DNA from: Cymbidium sinense
Lineage: Eukaryota; Streptophyta; Magnoliopsida; Asparagales; Orchidaceae
Assembly: GCA_021442155.1 (NCBI GenBank)
Contig: CM038216.1
Coordinates: 157,465,983 to 157,529,982 of the forward strand
Length of the DNA stretch: 64,000 bases
Direction of reading: 5' to 3'
Shown: positions 1 through 11,890 of the stretch, one piece after another
Layout of the letters: the number at the start of each line of letters is the position of its first letter
Position numbering within the stretch: position 1 is the stretch's first letter
Notes under the pieces: model-generated
Database searches by the model: none
Seen by the model: only the letters and a program-made list of their open reading frames with translations
What the model was told of the DNA's origin: nothing
Program-made: the position numbers and the translations under genes

Positions 1-704
1 AATACAATTAATCGTATTTTTACTACATCCATTTCATTCATAAGTTTCAAATGTTTGCATTTCATTTATAGGTTCTCATAAATGTAATACTTTCATTTAT
101 TATTTTTCTTAAAATGATTTTTGAAATGATCTTAAAATGATATCTTAAAGTTGAATTTAATTTATGTTACATATTCCTAATTTAAATTATTTGCTGAAAT
201 CGATAAACCCTAAGTTAAAACTTGAAATAACATTAAAATCAGAGATAATAATAAAATCAGATTTTTTTAATTAAACAAATAATTATGTAAATTATTTCAC
301 TTAAGGTTTCTTATATTACATAGAGGTGACTAATTCAAAGAAAAATTTTCAATTTACAATAAATAAACTCTTAACTTATGTTATAAGTTCTCGATTTTGC
401 CCTAGACCTAACCCGTCGGCTTCCTAAGCCGCACGACCTGCCTGCCTCTCCCTTCTTCCTCGTTGTTCGCCTGGTTTGCATGCAATGTCACGCAAAAGAG
501 GCTCTCCTCTTTCCTCTCTTTGTCGGAAAAGCAACGACGCGCGGTGAAGTCACCACATGCCTCACGCACGTGAGTCTTTCCCTTCTCTCTTCCTTCCTCT
601 CTCCTCTTTTAGAGTTCGGTTTAAGAAAACAAAACCGAACTCCCCTTGACTTTTCCACAACCGTATTGGACTTTCAATTTTTTTTTGACTTTCTGGTTAT
701 TACA
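1..704 (-). repeat. 3' LTR of chromovirus copy 1, cut by window start
   Basis: Read on the minus strand this LTR begins at 704 with TGTAATAACC and runs leftward past the window edge. Its content lines up by eye with the right-hand LTR: 1-400 resembles about 10880-11280, and 400-704 resembles 11676-11978, including the pyrimidine-rich tract and the inverted repeat around the motif TTCGGTTT/AAACCGAA near 610-645. It is the downstream LTR of the decayed element at 705-5094. The far boundary and any target duplication lie outside the window. Confidence 0.75.
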
Positions 705-759
705 ATCTTCCTCGATAAAATTTCATTAAATTAAATGACATTAATAAATAAATATACTT

Positions 760-1335
760 TTAATTAAACAATTGAGGATCTCGATTGATTCCTTCTCCCA
801 CGCCGCTCGATCCGAATTTATGTTTCCACAAGACACTAATAAATGAAATTTCCTTATTCCCGAGATGCTTAACATCATAATCTATAATTCTTCGGTTCCT
901 CCACAAATGTGAGATTTGAATATCAACGGATCGCAATAATTTTGTTGGTTTCATCGAATATATTTTCAGAGAAATATGAACATATCACAGACTCCTCAGA
1001 TGGTAAAGTCGCCTATAAGCCACTTTTCTAATTCTTTCCAAGATTTCATATGGACCAATATACGGCTCAACTTTCCAACTTTGTCAAATCGTTTATACCT
1101 TTCATCGACTTCAAGAAATACAAATTCTCCCACTTCAAACTCTATGGTCGATGTTAACATCATAATATTTTCTCTCGCCTATTCAACAACTTTAATCTAT
1201 CACGGATTAATCGATCTTTTCGCTTCATCTACTACATCGCACAATGATTCTTCTTTTTCACCCGCCTCCACTCAACAAAGTGGTGTTCTCGATTTCCTCC
1301 CATACAATACTTCAGTGAACCATACCACTTGAAAG
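760..1335 (-). pseudogene. Integrase C-terminus and chromodomain remnant, copy 1
   Basis: On the minus strand, 1335-960 gives pieces such as VGEFVFLEVDERYKRFDKVG and VGKLSRILVHMKSWKELEK, which match the GPY/F-type integrase tail of chromoviruses. 954-760 encodes RRIIDYDVKHLGNKEISF and VLWKHKFG, matching the chromodomain-like module that follows. In the family this module is thought to direct insertion to modified chromatin. Short deletions shift the frame several times compared with copy 2 (5355-5800). Confidence 0.7.
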
Positions 1336-1477
1336 TTATTATCAGAAAGAAATCAATCAAAGACCAAATGAATTTTCCAATTGTTCCCAAAATCAAGGAT
1401 ACAAGCAAATCTTCTAGGTTTGAATTGTTCTCTGACGGCCATCTTGAGGATGGAATGCAGATTGAAAGTAAGTTCGC

Positions 1478-1920
1478 CTAAAGTTTCAATTTTTCTCCAC
1501 AGCCTGGGACAGAATCACCATCCCGATCGGACACTATAGATTTTGGCACATCATGTAACTTCACAATTTCATCAACATATTTCATTTCTAGTTTTTCAAC
1601 AGCATCAGATTCTTTGATTGATATAAAGTGTGCAAATTTAGTTACCTTATCAATAATAACCAAGACGATCCTCTTCAATCTAGATAAACGAATCACAAAA
1701 TCCATAGCAATATATCATCTCATTTTCACTCGGTCGTAAAGCGTAAAAGTCCACTGGCTTCGATGTTCATTTTAACCATCCGACATGATATTTATGACAA
1801 ATTCAGATTCTTTTCATTCTTGGCCACCAAAATATTTCTTTAAGATTTTGATACATTTTGGATGAATTGTATAATTAGAATGATGTGCTTCATGTAAGAT
1901 GTCTTTCCTCAAATATCCAA
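1478..1920 (-). pseudogene. Integrase core remnant, copy 1
   Basis: The minus-strand frame ending at 1478 contains MDFVIRLSRLKR, VIIDKVTKFAHFI, KYVDEIVKLHDVPKSIVSDR. These are the first two acidic regions of the gypsy integrase DDE core: IDFV..LP, and the VPKSIVSDRD motif holding the second aspartate. The region holding the catalytic glutamate is not readable. Fragments of the zinc-binding N-terminus lie at about 1720-1920. Dead by frameshift. Confidence 0.75.
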
Positions 1921-1948
1921 CATCTGGAATGTAAACTATCAGCATACT

Positions 1949-2571
1949 TCAATCCCTCTTCATCGATTTCAAAATCTTCAGACGCTTTACTTTAATCAAA
2001 TCTAAATTTTTTTGAAAGTCATCATCTTGAGGTAAAGCATCTCGTATTCTGTCTTTCAAATTTGATTGTATAACCATTTGATTTAACAATGAAGCATAAT
2101 CATCTGTAGATTTAATAATTAAAATTTTTAATTTTTCTAAATATTTAATCAACCTCTGTTCAGAGATCAACCAGTAAGCACTACTAGATGCTTTTCTACT
2201 TAAAGCATCAGCAATTATATTTGCCTTCCCCAGATGATATTGAATATACAAATCATAATCCTTAATGAGTTCCAACCATCTCTTTTTCCTTAAATTTAGC
2301 TCCTTCTGAGTAAAGATGTATTTCAAGCTTTGATGATCAGTGAAACTTCACACTTTATTACATACAAATAATGCATCCAAATTTTTAGTACAAATACCAC
2401 TGCAGCTAAATCTAGATCATGGGTTGGATAATTCTTTTCATGATTTTTCAATTGCCTTGAAGCATAAGCAATCACTCTTCCATTTTGCATAAGTACACAT
2501 CCCAAGCCTCTTAATGATGCATCACTATAAATTTGAAATCCTTCGCCCCTCGATGGAATACTAATACTCAA
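1949..2571 (-). pseudogene. RNase H remnant, copy 1
   Basis: Two consecutive minus-strand frames (2571-2323 and 2326-1949) cover gypsy RNase H. The first has [20 protein letters not shown], with the catalytic aspartate of YSDAS, followed by [20 protein letters not shown] and [13 protein letters not shown]. The second has [18 protein letters not shown] sequence and [12 protein letters not shown], the usual end of the domain. The frames overlap by four bases, so a small frameshift separates them. This is the best-preserved stretch of copy 1. Confidence 0.85.
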
Positions 2572-2599
2572 ATATTAAACAATTCTTCAATTTTTGAAA

Positions 2600-3340
2600 A
2601 GTCTCTTCACACTGATTTGACCATTCAAATTTGACTGCTTTCTGCGTTAGCCTCGATAGTGGCATGATAATTTATGAAAATATTTCAACGAATCTCTCAG
2701 AATACACAAATGGTGGTGCCATTCTATTCTTTAATTTTACTCGATCCAATCAAAACCCTTTTACTACTAATCATGCGCCCCAAGATTATGATGATATTTT
2801 ACCAAAATTCACACTTTGAAAATTTTGCATTCAATTCATTTCCCTTTAGAGCTTGTAAAATAATGTGAAGATGGTTTTCGAAAGTTTCATCTCTAATAAA
2901 TTAATATCATCTATGAATACAATCACAAATGAATCTAAAAAAGGGTTTAAAGATTCTATTCACGAGATACATAAATACAAGATTTGTTAAGCCAAAAGAC
3001 ATCACCACAAACTCATACGCATATTGTCAATGCGCCTTTGGTATATCTTCTTGATTCTCAACCGATGATAACCGATCTTAAATCAATTCAAAATACCAAA
3101 CTCCTTCTTTAAAAGATTATCAATTCTTGCAAGTGGATATTTATTCTTGAATGTGAGTTTGTTAAGTTCTCTACAATCAATGATACCTTAAGCTCCCATC
3201 TTTCTTCTTCACAAATAATACAAGAGCTCCCCAAGAGGATAAATCCATTCTCTAACAATTTCAGAATGATTCTTCAACTCTTGTAATTCTTTGATCGCCA
3301 TCATATATACTTTTGTTATAAGCATTCAATTAAATCAATG
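2600..3340 (-). pseudogene. Reverse transcriptase remnant, copy 1
   Basis: The minus strand carries scattered RT pieces: the FIDDINL-like region around 2880-2920, a phenylalanine-rich FFRFI stretch at 2935-2960, and segments upstream that correspond to DLRSSYHRLRIKEEDI in copy 2 (7558-7758). No frame longer than about 60 codons survives. The order and spacing match copy 2, which is why it is called RT. Confidence 0.65.
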
Positions 3341-3375
3341 AGAAATCATCTCTTCAATGAGGTAAACTTGATAAA

Positions 3376-3950
3376 TCATCTAAAAAATTTCTGATACTCA
3401 TTTACTACCATATCCTCTAACTTCTTTACCTCTTTAGTAATATCGAACTTAAGCAAGAAAATCTTTATTTTACAAGATCTTTGAACTTTTAAGTAAGACA
3501 CCATCATAGGTAATACTCTCTTATGCTCCACAAATTCGAATTCTTCTTCTCCAGGAATATTGAATTTGACCATCTTTTTATAATAATATATAATAGCGTA
3601 ATGTTTAGATAACCAATCTATTCCTAAAATCACATCAAATTTATATATCGACTGTATTAAATCGATCCAAGTTCTTCATGATATTCGTTTCACATCGAAA
3701 CATTTTAGATTCATTTGAGACCTATTTGCATCCACCGAAAAGTACTATAAACATTTTCATAACGCAATCCAAAATTCTCACACATTCCTCGATATATAAA
3801 TGAATGTGATGCCCGTATCAAATAAAACTCTAACTGATTTACTTTCAATAAAGATGATACCTATAAATGAATAGACATATAAAACAATTATATTTAGCAC
3901 AATATAAAATTGTAATAATGCTAATTTAAATAAAGACATACCTGTAATAA
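3376..3950 (-). pseudogene. Protease remnant, copy 1
   Basis: The minus-strand frame 3633-3376 starts ILGIDWLSKHYAIIYYYKK and continues to a KKLEDMVVNEYQKFFR stretch. This is the segment linking the aspartic protease to RT in chromoviruses (canonical form DVILGMDWL). Upstream (3640-3950) the sequence resembles the protease proper but is out of frame. A related, more broken stretch lies at 7990-8560 in copy 2. Confidence 0.7.
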
Positions 3951-3959
3951 CATCAGACG

Positions 3960-5000
3960 AGTCTTTTGCTTTTTACTGCGTGAGTGCATAAACTCAGGGC
4001 TGGGTATTCTACCAGTTTTGAGTTTGAGATGGAACTAATGCAGTCGATTCAGTCACCCTTTATCTACCAACAGTCCTTTGGGGAGATTGAATACTTGTTC
4101 TAGTATCTATTGAAGATTTCTGACTCACGATAGAGCAATATATCTGCTCCGCCGATGGCACTACAAGTGTTTATGCGAGAGGCACTCTCCTTTATGCTCT
4201 TCCACATTTTGCATGTGATAATATCGCTATCACGACATTGTTTATTCTAGCTTTTTCTAGTTTGATTTTTGAACATTCCCCAGATTTCGATCATCATTCC
4301 TCCTCTTCAATATCTCCTCCTCTCGTAGATTGCACATCCAATTCTATTCGTTAGCCCGCTCCACCAAGCATAACATACTATCAATACCTGAGGAATCAAG
4401 AATACATTCTTCAAGATAAAACCCATGATATTTTTCTTCTACATTTGGTATCAATTGAGGCGCACTTTGAAAGATTGTAAACTCGCCATATTATATTATG
4501 TAATCCATCTCCTGTACTCAATGATGAACTTATCCTACATTTGTCTCCTAGCTGAGGGGGGTCAAACCAATCTCTAAATGTCTTTACAAAGTCCTCCCAT
4601 GAAATAAGATAGCAAGACCTTCCTTCAAACTTCTCTCAGAATCGCCATCGCCATTATCTTCTCGCCTTTGCCCTCAAAAAAAAGAAGCCAAAGCAACTTC
4701 TTTCCTGAGGGCATGACATACTTTCTAAAATTTTCTATTCGCATCAACCAGTCTCGATTCTATAGTCCTCGTCTCGAGTAAAGATGTGGCCATATCCCAA
4801 ATAATTTGGATATTTGTCAATAGAACCCCGCCACTTTCACTGGCTTATGCGATTTCTTATCATTTGAGTCATCAGATCATCACTAGAAGACTCGGTACCA
4901 AAATTCTGCTCTAGCCAGGCTCTATTTTCACCCGAAGATCTTCCGAATTGATTCCATGGTCAGAAGACAAATTAATTATAACCTACATCAATCATTATAA
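3960..5000 (-). pseudogene. gag remnant, copy 1
   Basis: On the minus strand at about 4630-4550 the frame reads LISWEDFVKTFRDWFDPP, the conserved region of chromovirus gag capsid. Cysteine-rich knuckle-like sequence (CAIYERRR and neighbours) follows, with stops. The corresponding region of copy 2 is 8590-9650. Confidence 0.65.
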
Positions 5001-5094
5001 TCATATGCAAATTTCTTCATAAAATTTATCCTCTTCCTAATGGCTCTTTGACATGATCATAATGTGTCCCTAAATATAAAAATGATACAACTCT

Positions 5095-5277
5095 TGTCAC
5101 GACTCTACCGGAGGAATACCAAAATGTAACAGACGGCCGACGGATAAAGAAAAACTTACATTCTATTTTGGTCATAAAACCGAACTCCCCTTTTGGACTT
5201 TTTTCCAATCCGCTAACTGCCGCTATTTGTATATTTCTATTTTTTTATTATTATTTTTTTGACTTTCAGTTATTACA
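5095..5277 (-). repeat. Collapsed middle LTR shared by the two chromovirus copies
   Basis: Starts on the plus strand with TGTCACGACTC at 5095 and ends TTATTACA at 5277, the same two termini as the 2.2 kb LTR at 9787-11978. Only 183 bp remain: the first 70 or so bases match the U5 end, then at about 5163-5177 the sequence jumps to the U3 end (AAACCGAACTCCCC). About 2 kb has been lost internally. It serves both as 5' LTR of copy 1 and 3' LTR of copy 2. Confidence 0.8.
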
Positions 5278-5330
5278 ATCTCTCACTCTTATAAAAGTTT
5301 CGTCCTCGAAATTAAATGACAATAATAGAA
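5278..5330 (-). other. Degenerate polypurine tract, copy 2
   Basis: On the minus strand the sequence before the LTR start reads TTTCGAGGACGAAACTTTTA then TAAGAGTGAGAGAT. This is the usual end of Tekay/Del internal regions, where the canonical tract is a run of G. The G run is now GAGTGAGAG, so the tract is recognisable but degraded. Confidence 0.6.
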
Positions 5331-5354
5331 ATAAACATACATTTAATTAAACAA

Positions 5355-5800
5355 TTGAAGATAAAGTTCTCGCATTTCTGATTTCTTCTCCCACGTAGCT
5401 TCTCGATTTGATCCATGTTTCCACATGATATGAACAAATGAAATTTCGCTATTTCTGAGATGCTTAACATCATAATCTATAATTCTTTTTGGCTCCACAA
5501 ATGTGAGATCTGGTTGAATATCAGTAGGATTCGTAATGATTTTGTTGGCTTCATTAGTAATATATTTTCACAGAAGAGAAATATGAAATACATTGTGCAC
5601 TCCTTGTATGTGAGAAGGTAAAGTCAATCTATAAGTCACTTTTTCAATTCTTTCCAAGATTTCATATGGACCAATATAGCGTGGGCTCAACTTTCCAACT
5701 TTGCTAGATCATTTTATACTTTTCATGGGGCTGACTTTAAGAAATGTAAATTCTCCCACTTCAAACTCTACTTGGTAAGATCATAAGATTTCACCTATCT
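5355..5800 (-). pseudogene. Integrase tail and chromodomain, copy 2
   Basis: The minus strand at 5790-5590 encodes KVGKLSPRYIGPYEILERIE and RLTLPSHIQGVHNVFHISL, a nearly canonical GPY/F integrase tail. 5530-5360 encodes RIIDYDVKHLRNSEISFVHI and REATWEKKSEMREL, the chromodomain-like module typical of Tekay/Del chromoviruses. A stop and small shifts separate the two. Confidence 0.8.
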
Positions 5801-6015
5801 TGACGCTTTTAATCTATCACAATCAATTATATCTTTTCGGCCATCTATGATATCGCATCGATTCTTCTTTCACTTGTCTCCACCCAACAAAGCGGTCCTC
5901 TGCATTGTTTCATAGGGAGCCATACTAATACTTGCTTGAAAGTTATTATTGTAGGCAAACTCAATCAAAGATCAAATGAATTTTCCAATTTTTCCCAAAA
6001 TCAAGGATACTAAGT

Positions 6016-6480
6016 CTAAGCAAATATTCTAGTGTTTGAATTGTCTCCGACCGCCATCGGATAGGATAGAATGCCGAAAGTAAGCTTCGTACTTAAAGCT
6101 TCTTGAATTTTTCTCCACAGTCTAGATGTAAATCGATCATCCCAATCGGACACTATAGATTTTGGCACACTATGTAACTTCACAATTTCATCAACATACT
6201 TTCTTGTTAGCTTTTCAACAACGTCAGATTGTTTAATAGGTATAAAGTCTGCAGAGAACTTATCAATAATAACCCAAATAGCATCGCATTCTCTTCTGGA
6301 TCTAGGTAAGCTAATCACAAAATCGATAGCAATATCATCCCATTTCCACTCAGGTATTGGCAAAGGTTGTAAAAGTCGACTTAGCTTCTGATATTCAGCC
6401 TTAATCATCTGACATGATTGACATTTATAGACAAATTCAGCCACACTTCTTTTCATTCCTTGTCATCAAAATATTTTTTT
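6016..6480 (-). pseudogene. Integrase core, copy 2
   Basis: A 146-codon minus-strand frame begins with the second half of the zinc finger (CQSCQMIK) and LLQPLPIPEWKWDDIAIDFV. It continues with PRSRRECDAIWVIIDKFS and the second acidic motif in HSVPKSIVSDWDDRFTSRLW. Catalytic aspartates of IDFV and SIVSD can be seen; the third acidic residue lies beyond the frame end. PIPEWKW and the IVSD..RFTSR motif place it in the Tekay/Del-like chromoviruses. Confidence 0.85.
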
Positions 6481-6569
6481 AAGATCTTAGTACATTTTGC
6501 TACTATGTGGATGAATTGTATAATTAGAATGATGAGCTTCATGTAAGATGTCTTTCCTCAAATTTCCAA

Positions 6570-7210
6570 CATTTGGAATGCAAACCCTTCCATGATACTT
6601 CAGTAATCCCTCTTCATCGATTTGAAAATCTTATGTATCGCCTATTTTTACCAAATTTTAAATTTTTTGAAAGTCATCATCTCGGGAAAGATCTCGATTC
6701 TTTTCAAATTGATCAGATAAATATCGATTTAACAATAGCATTTATCATCGTAGATTTAATAATTGAAATTTCTAATTTTTCTAAATCTTTAATCAACTCC
6801 TCCTGTTGAGAGATCAACCAATAAGCATTACCAGATGTTTTTCTACTTAAAGCATCAGCAATTACATTTGCTTTCTCCGGATGATATTGAATATCCAAAT
6901 CATAATCCTTAATGAGTTCTAACCATCTCCTTTGCCTTAAATTTAGCTCCTTCTGAATAAAGATATATTTCAAGCTTTAATGATCAGTGAAAACTTCACA
7001 TCTTACTCCATATAAATAATGCCTCTAAATTTTTAATGCAAATATTACTACGCTTTGGTCATGTTAAATAATTTTTCATGATTTTCAATCGCCAAGATAA
7101 AGAATCACTCTTCCATTCTGCATAAGACACATCCAAGCTCTTAATGATGCATCATTATAAATTTGAAATCCTTCTCCCCTCGATGGAATAAGCATCGGTG
7201 CGCCATTAAA
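6570..7210 (-). pseudogene. RNase H, copy 2
   Basis: The minus-strand frame 6973-6713 encodes [20 protein letters not shown], then [20 protein letters not shown], the end of gypsy RNase H. The upstream half (7210-6990), which in copy 1 includes YSDAS, is present but frameshifted: [15 protein letters not shown] is readable near 7160-7200, with Asn next to the catalytic Asp. Confidence 0.75.
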
Positions 7211-7289
7211 CAATTCTTCAATTTTTTGAAAAGCTCTTCACACCGATTTCATTCAAACTGATCGCTGAAGTTAACCTCGATGCAGATGA

Positions 7290-7990
7290 CATTGAAAACT
7301 TTTCAACGAATCTCCTGTAATATCCTGCCAATCCTAAGAAACTTCTGACTTCTGTGAAAGTGGTTGGTTTGGACCATTTAAATTATCGCTTCCTGCTTTA
7401 CTCGATCCATCAAACCCCTTCACTACTAATCATGTGCCCCAAGATTATGATGCTATTTAACCAAAATTACACTTTGAAAATTTGATACAATTCATTTCCT
7501 TCGAGCGCAAAATAATGTGAAGATGGTTTTATGCTTCATCTCTAATAAATTAGAATATCATCTATGAATACAATCACAAATGAATCTAAAAAAGGGTTTA
7601 AAGATTTTATTCACGAGATCCATAAATACATTTGGAGATTTGTTAAGCCAAAAGATCATTATAAACTCATAGCTCATACTCAGATCAATCTGTCGTATAT
7701 CTTCTTCTTTGATTCTCAACCGATGATAACTCGATCTTAAATCAATCTTCACAATCAAGTCCTTCTGTTGGTAAAAAAAAGATCATCAATTCTTGGCAAA
7801 GGATATTTATTCTTCAATGTGAGTTTGTTAAGCTATAATCATATAGTCTTTCATCTTTCTTCTTCACAAATATCAGAGCTCTCCAAGGAGTGTTGGCTTG
7901 ATAAATCCCTTCTCACAACTTCATTTGATTCTTCTTCTTTGTAATTCATCGATTCTATATGATACTTTTCTTATAAGTTTTGCAGATTAA
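7290..7990 (-). pseudogene. Reverse transcriptase, copy 2
   Basis: The minus-strand frame 7758-7558 has KIDLRSSYHRLRIKEEDIRQ, then a degraded MPFGL-type segment (WLNKSPNVFMDLVNKIFKPF) and a tail of CDCIHR where the family has the FIDD catalytic box. The aspartate pair therefore falls at a break. The thumb region is scattered at 7290-7550. Confidence 0.75.
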
Positions 7991-8560
7991 ATCGATAGAG
8001 AAATCTATCTCTCTGAGACGGTAAATCATCCGGAAAAGACTTATACTCCTTTACTTATCCTCTAACTTCTTTACATCTTTAGTATCATCGAACTTTGAGC
8101 CTTCAAAGCAGCCTTTTGTTAACATCTTTGAACTTTTAAAGCAGACACCATCATTATTCCCATATGCACAAATTTGAATTCTTTTCTCCGGAAATATTGA
8201 ATTTGACTCTTTTTATAACAATCTATAGTAGCATAATGTTTAGATAGCCAATCCATTCCTAAAATCACATTAAATTCATATATTGGCATCTTATTAAATC
8301 ATTAAATTTTCCCAGATATTTAGGTTCACACTGCAAACATTTTTAAGATTCATTTGAGACCCATTTGGCATTGCCATTGAAAGTACTACAGACATTTTCA
8401 TAACTTGCAATCACAAAATTTTCACACATTTCTCAGATATAAATGAATGTGATACTCGAGTATCAAATAAAATTCTAACTGATTTACTTTCAATAAAGAT
8501 GATACCTATAAATGAGTAGACATATAAAACAAATATATCTAGCACAATATAAAATTGTAA
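7991..8560 (-). pseudogene. Protease region, copy 2
   Basis: Minus-strand fragments around 8260-8060 (GMDWLSKHYATIDCYKK-like, then KLEDK) parallel the 3376-3633 frame of copy 1. The protease active-site region lies in 8290-8560 and is out of frame. Called by position and by similarity to copy 1. Confidence 0.6.
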
Positions 8561-8589
8561 CAATGTTAATTTAAATAAAGACATACCTG

Positions 8590-9650
8590 TAATAACATCA
8601 GGCGAGTCTTTTGCTTTTTGCTGCGTGAGTGCATAAACTCGAGGTTGCGTGTTCTGTCAGTTTTGATTTTGAGATAAAATTGATCGGTCGATTCTCCTTT
8701 TTGCACGGTCCTCCAGGAGATTGAATACTTGTCCCAAGATCCATTGAAGATTTCGACTCAAGAAGCAAGATTTTGCCATATGTCTTGCTGATGACACCAA
8801 TAGCAAGTGTTTGTGCTTGAGAGACACTCTCTTTTATGTGCTCTTCCACATTTTGGACTTGTGGTAATACTGCTATTACTGGCATTGGTATCTGACTTAG
8901 GCTTTTTCCAGTTTGATTTTTCAATTTGAATATTTTGACTAGATTTTGGCCTATCATCATTCCTCCTCTTCTGAATATCTCTCCTCTTCTGAGTAGCTTG
9001 CACATCCAAGTCTATCATTCTAGCGCTCCAGCTACATCATACTATCACCTAGGAATCAAGGGGTTCTACATCCTTCATATAAAACTTATGACATTTTTTT
9101 TTGCATTTGATATCAATTGAGGGTACATCAGCGTTAACTCGTTTATATTGCATTATAGAATGATCTCCACACTCTGATGAATTTGTCTTGCATTTGTCTC
9201 TGGAGAGGTACAAAACAAAAGTCTTCATAAAGTCCTCCCATGAAATAAGATTGCAAGGCTTTCCTTCAAACTTCTCTTGCAACTGCCCTCGCCACCATCT
9301 CTCAGCTTCGCCCTCAAAACCAAAAGAAGCCAAAACAACTCTTCTTTCTGGAGGGCATGACATACTTTCTAAAATTTTCTATCCATCAACCTTTAATTTT
9401 ATAGTCCTCTTAAGAAAGAGGCTCATATTCTAAAATAATTTCAGGTATTTGTCAATAGGAACTCCACCGCTTCCACTAGCTTTTGTATGCTGATTTCTTA
9501 TCATTTGAGTCATTGCTTCCATCATTTGAGTTAATGCATCTATCGTTAGTGAAGGCGGTTGCACCAAATTCTGGTGCTCAACGGTTTGTGCCTCTCTATT
9601 TTTACCTATCACATCTTCCTGAATTGATTCCAAAGGCCTGAGAAGCACAA
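8590..9650 (-). pseudogene. gag, copy 2
   Basis: The minus-strand frame 9363-9049 begins MSCPPERRVVLASFGFEGEA and continues AERWWRGQLQEKFEGK and LISWEDFMKTF, a clear chromovirus capsid signature. Downstream, 9018-8758 carries a zinc-knuckle remnant with the pattern CGRAHKRECLSSTNTCYWCH. The upstream frame 9648-9430 is the N-terminal region (TIDALTQMMEAMTQMIRNQ). Frames are separated by shifts. Confidence 0.82.
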
Positions 9651-9770
9651 ATTAATTATAACCTTTACACATTAATCAATATAATCAAATGCAACACTCT
9701 TCATAAAATTTATCATCTTCGTAATGGCTCTTTGATTATGATCACACTTATGTCCCTAAATATTTTGCAA

Positions 9771-9782
9771 GCTCTAATACCA
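9771..9782 (-). other. Primer-binding site, copy 2 (initiator Met tRNA type)
   Basis: The minus strand reads TGGTATTAGAGC four bases inside the LTR end. This differs by one base from TGGTATCAGAGC, the usual complement of the plant initiator methionine tRNA 3' end. It fixes the LTR boundary and the direction of the element. Confidence 0.85.
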
Positions 9783-11202
9783 CTCTTGTCACAACCCATC
9801 CCGGGAGCTTGGAATACCGAGGCGGGAATAGACGGTCGGACGGATAAAAGGAAAATTTACATAACATTTCTAATCTTAAATAAAATTTCCAATCATACAA
9901 GAGCCACTACAATTCACAAATGATTTAACAATTTATCTACACATATATACTAACAAAGTTCAAATGACATATAATTTAAATATAATTTAATATTACTTAT
10001 TTCCCAAGTCTACTACGATAAATATAATTTTCTACATTTATTTAGGATGGTTACCGAAAAAAATTAAACAACGACAATAACAACAATAAGCCTTAATCTG
10101 GGTAATTATACATCAAATTAACAATTGAATAAAATTCAATGGGTTAATTATCTTTACTATAATAAATAAGAATGTAGAACTGGTATATGCGCTTTTATTA
10201 TCTCAATACATAAAAAAATTTGCTCAAACAATCAAACATATGGGAGTAGGTATACATAAACATTTATTTTTACTTTACATTTATCATCCGTCTTGAGTCT
10301 CTAAACCATTACCAAAAGAAAACCTTTACTAATACTCATCCAAAGGGACAAGTATTTCACAATTTATTGAATTTTTTCATTTCATTTCAGTGCATTGTGT
10401 CTCAACCTCACTATAACTCCACTTTTAACATACACATTCATAGATACAATTATGTTATTAATTAACTAACAATTAAATCGCTTAACGTTATAAAATGATG
10501 AGTAATGATATGATCCAGATTAAGTATTATCCAACACGGAAGAATTAATACATCACAATTTATGAAGAAGTAGGAAAATAATCATAACTGCAGCTAAAAA
10601 TCATAATCATATAAACGTCACATTTCACAAGAAATTAAATACATTTTACCACTGTAAAATAATTACTTTAATTTGCGGTTTATCTTTAATCTCCTCTTTC
10701 TTTCTTTCTTAATTGAACTAGATTGAAATATTGGATCGATATTAAAAAATTTATTTTATTCATATTATACTTACATATACTTTATTATTTGTGTATATTC
10801 ATCAATATTCATTATCTATTTTTTAAATCAAGTTAAACTAACAATTAATAATAATAATAATAATCATATTTAGTTAATTTAGTTATTAAATTATGTACAT
10901 ACACAATATCTTCCATTGTCTCTATTCAAGGATTAATTTTCCTAATTTAATTTGATTTAAAAATGTCTCTCTCTCTCTAATGATTTCAATTTAAGAATGA
11001 TATTATATAATCAATTGAATTCTCATAATTATAATCATAAACTATAATGTATGTCATATTTATTACGTTTATTAAGCTAAATATTTAGTATTTAAGTTAT
11101 ATTTTACATGTAAAGAATTTGATTAAACTCCTTGTTGAAATCTATAAATCTAAGTTAAGATTGGAATAATAAAGAGAAAATCATAGTTTTTTTAATTAAA
11201 TA

Positions 11203-11205
<3 letters not shown>

Positions 11206-11248
<43 letters not shown>
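11206..11248. repeat. (AT)n microsatellite
   Basis: An uninterrupted AT dinucleotide run of about 43 bases inside the chromovirus LTR. Confidence 0.97.
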
Positions 11249-11250
<2 letters not shown>

Positions 11251-11862
11251 CTTACCTCTCTGTTTTGCCCTAAAACCCGCTCGCTTGAGTCATCCCTCTC
11301 TCGTTCGTGCTAGGTCCGCATGCACGCACGGGTCGGTCCACTCCTACCCTCTCGCCAGCCGAGGCTTCGATGGTATTTCGGTGGTGGGAAGTCCCTCAGA
11401 TGCCTGGGCACGACTCTTCTTCTTCCTCGGGTCACGGCCGACGACGGTCTCCTTCTCCCTCGGTCATCGACGTCCGGAAGGTTCACACACTGTGAGTCTT
11501 CCCTTCTCTCTTCCTTTCTCTCTCCCTCTCTCGTGTATTTTGGGAGTAATATTTCGGTTTGCTGAAACCGAACTCCCCCTTTTGGACTTTTTCCAATCCT
11601 CGGCTAATAGTCGTGGCGGTTGCATTTTTCTCTGTTTATTATTATTATTATTATTTTTGACTTTCAGTTATTACAGTCTTTCCCTTCTTCCTCCCATTGC
11701 TCGCTTTGGTTGGCACGCAATGTCTCGCAAAAGAGGCTCTCCTCCTTCCCTCTTTTTTGGCAGTTACGATGACTTGGTGCGTGAAGTCCGCCTCACATGC
11801 CTAGGGCACGCACAGTGAGTCTTCCCTTCTCTATTCCTTCCTCTCTCCCTCTCATAGTGTTT

Positions 11863-11890
11863 GAGTTCGGTTTGCAAACAAACCGAACTC
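11863..11890. repeat. Perfect 12-bp hairpin in LTR U3 end
   Basis: GAGTTCGGTTTG and its exact complement CAAACCGAACTC are separated by four bases. Imperfect versions occur at about 611-640 and 11548-11572, at the same place in the other LTR ends. The middle LTR has lost the left half. Confidence 0.85.

Larger units (their letters stand above)
705..5094 (-). mobile_element. Decayed Ty3/gypsy chromovirus, internal region copy 1
   Basis: Minus-strand internal region of a Tekay/Del-like chromovirus, read right to left as gag, protease, reverse transcriptase, RNase H, integrase and chromodomain. Each domain is recognisable only in pieces because of many stops and short deletions. It is a paralogue of the copy at 5278-9786 and is generally more eroded than it. 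The primer-binding site next to the middle LTR (near 5080-5090) no longer matches the initiator methionine tRNA motif that is still clear in copy 2. It cannot encode functional proteins. Confidence 0.88.
5278..9786 (-). mobile_element. Decayed Ty3/gypsy chromovirus, internal region copy 2
   Basis: Second minus-strand Tekay/Del-like internal region with the same order as copy 1, and the better preserved of the two. It runs from a primer-binding site at 9771-9782 to a purine-tract relic beside the middle LTR. The gene order gag-PR-RT-RH-INT-chromodomain is that of Metaviridae chromoviruses. Multiple stops in every domain make it non-functional. Confidence 0.88.

Noticed and set aside
11285..11818. 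177-codon plus-strand open frame
   Set aside because: It lies inside the chromovirus LTR, crosses the LTR terminus at 11675, and consists of pyrimidine-rich low-complexity sequence.
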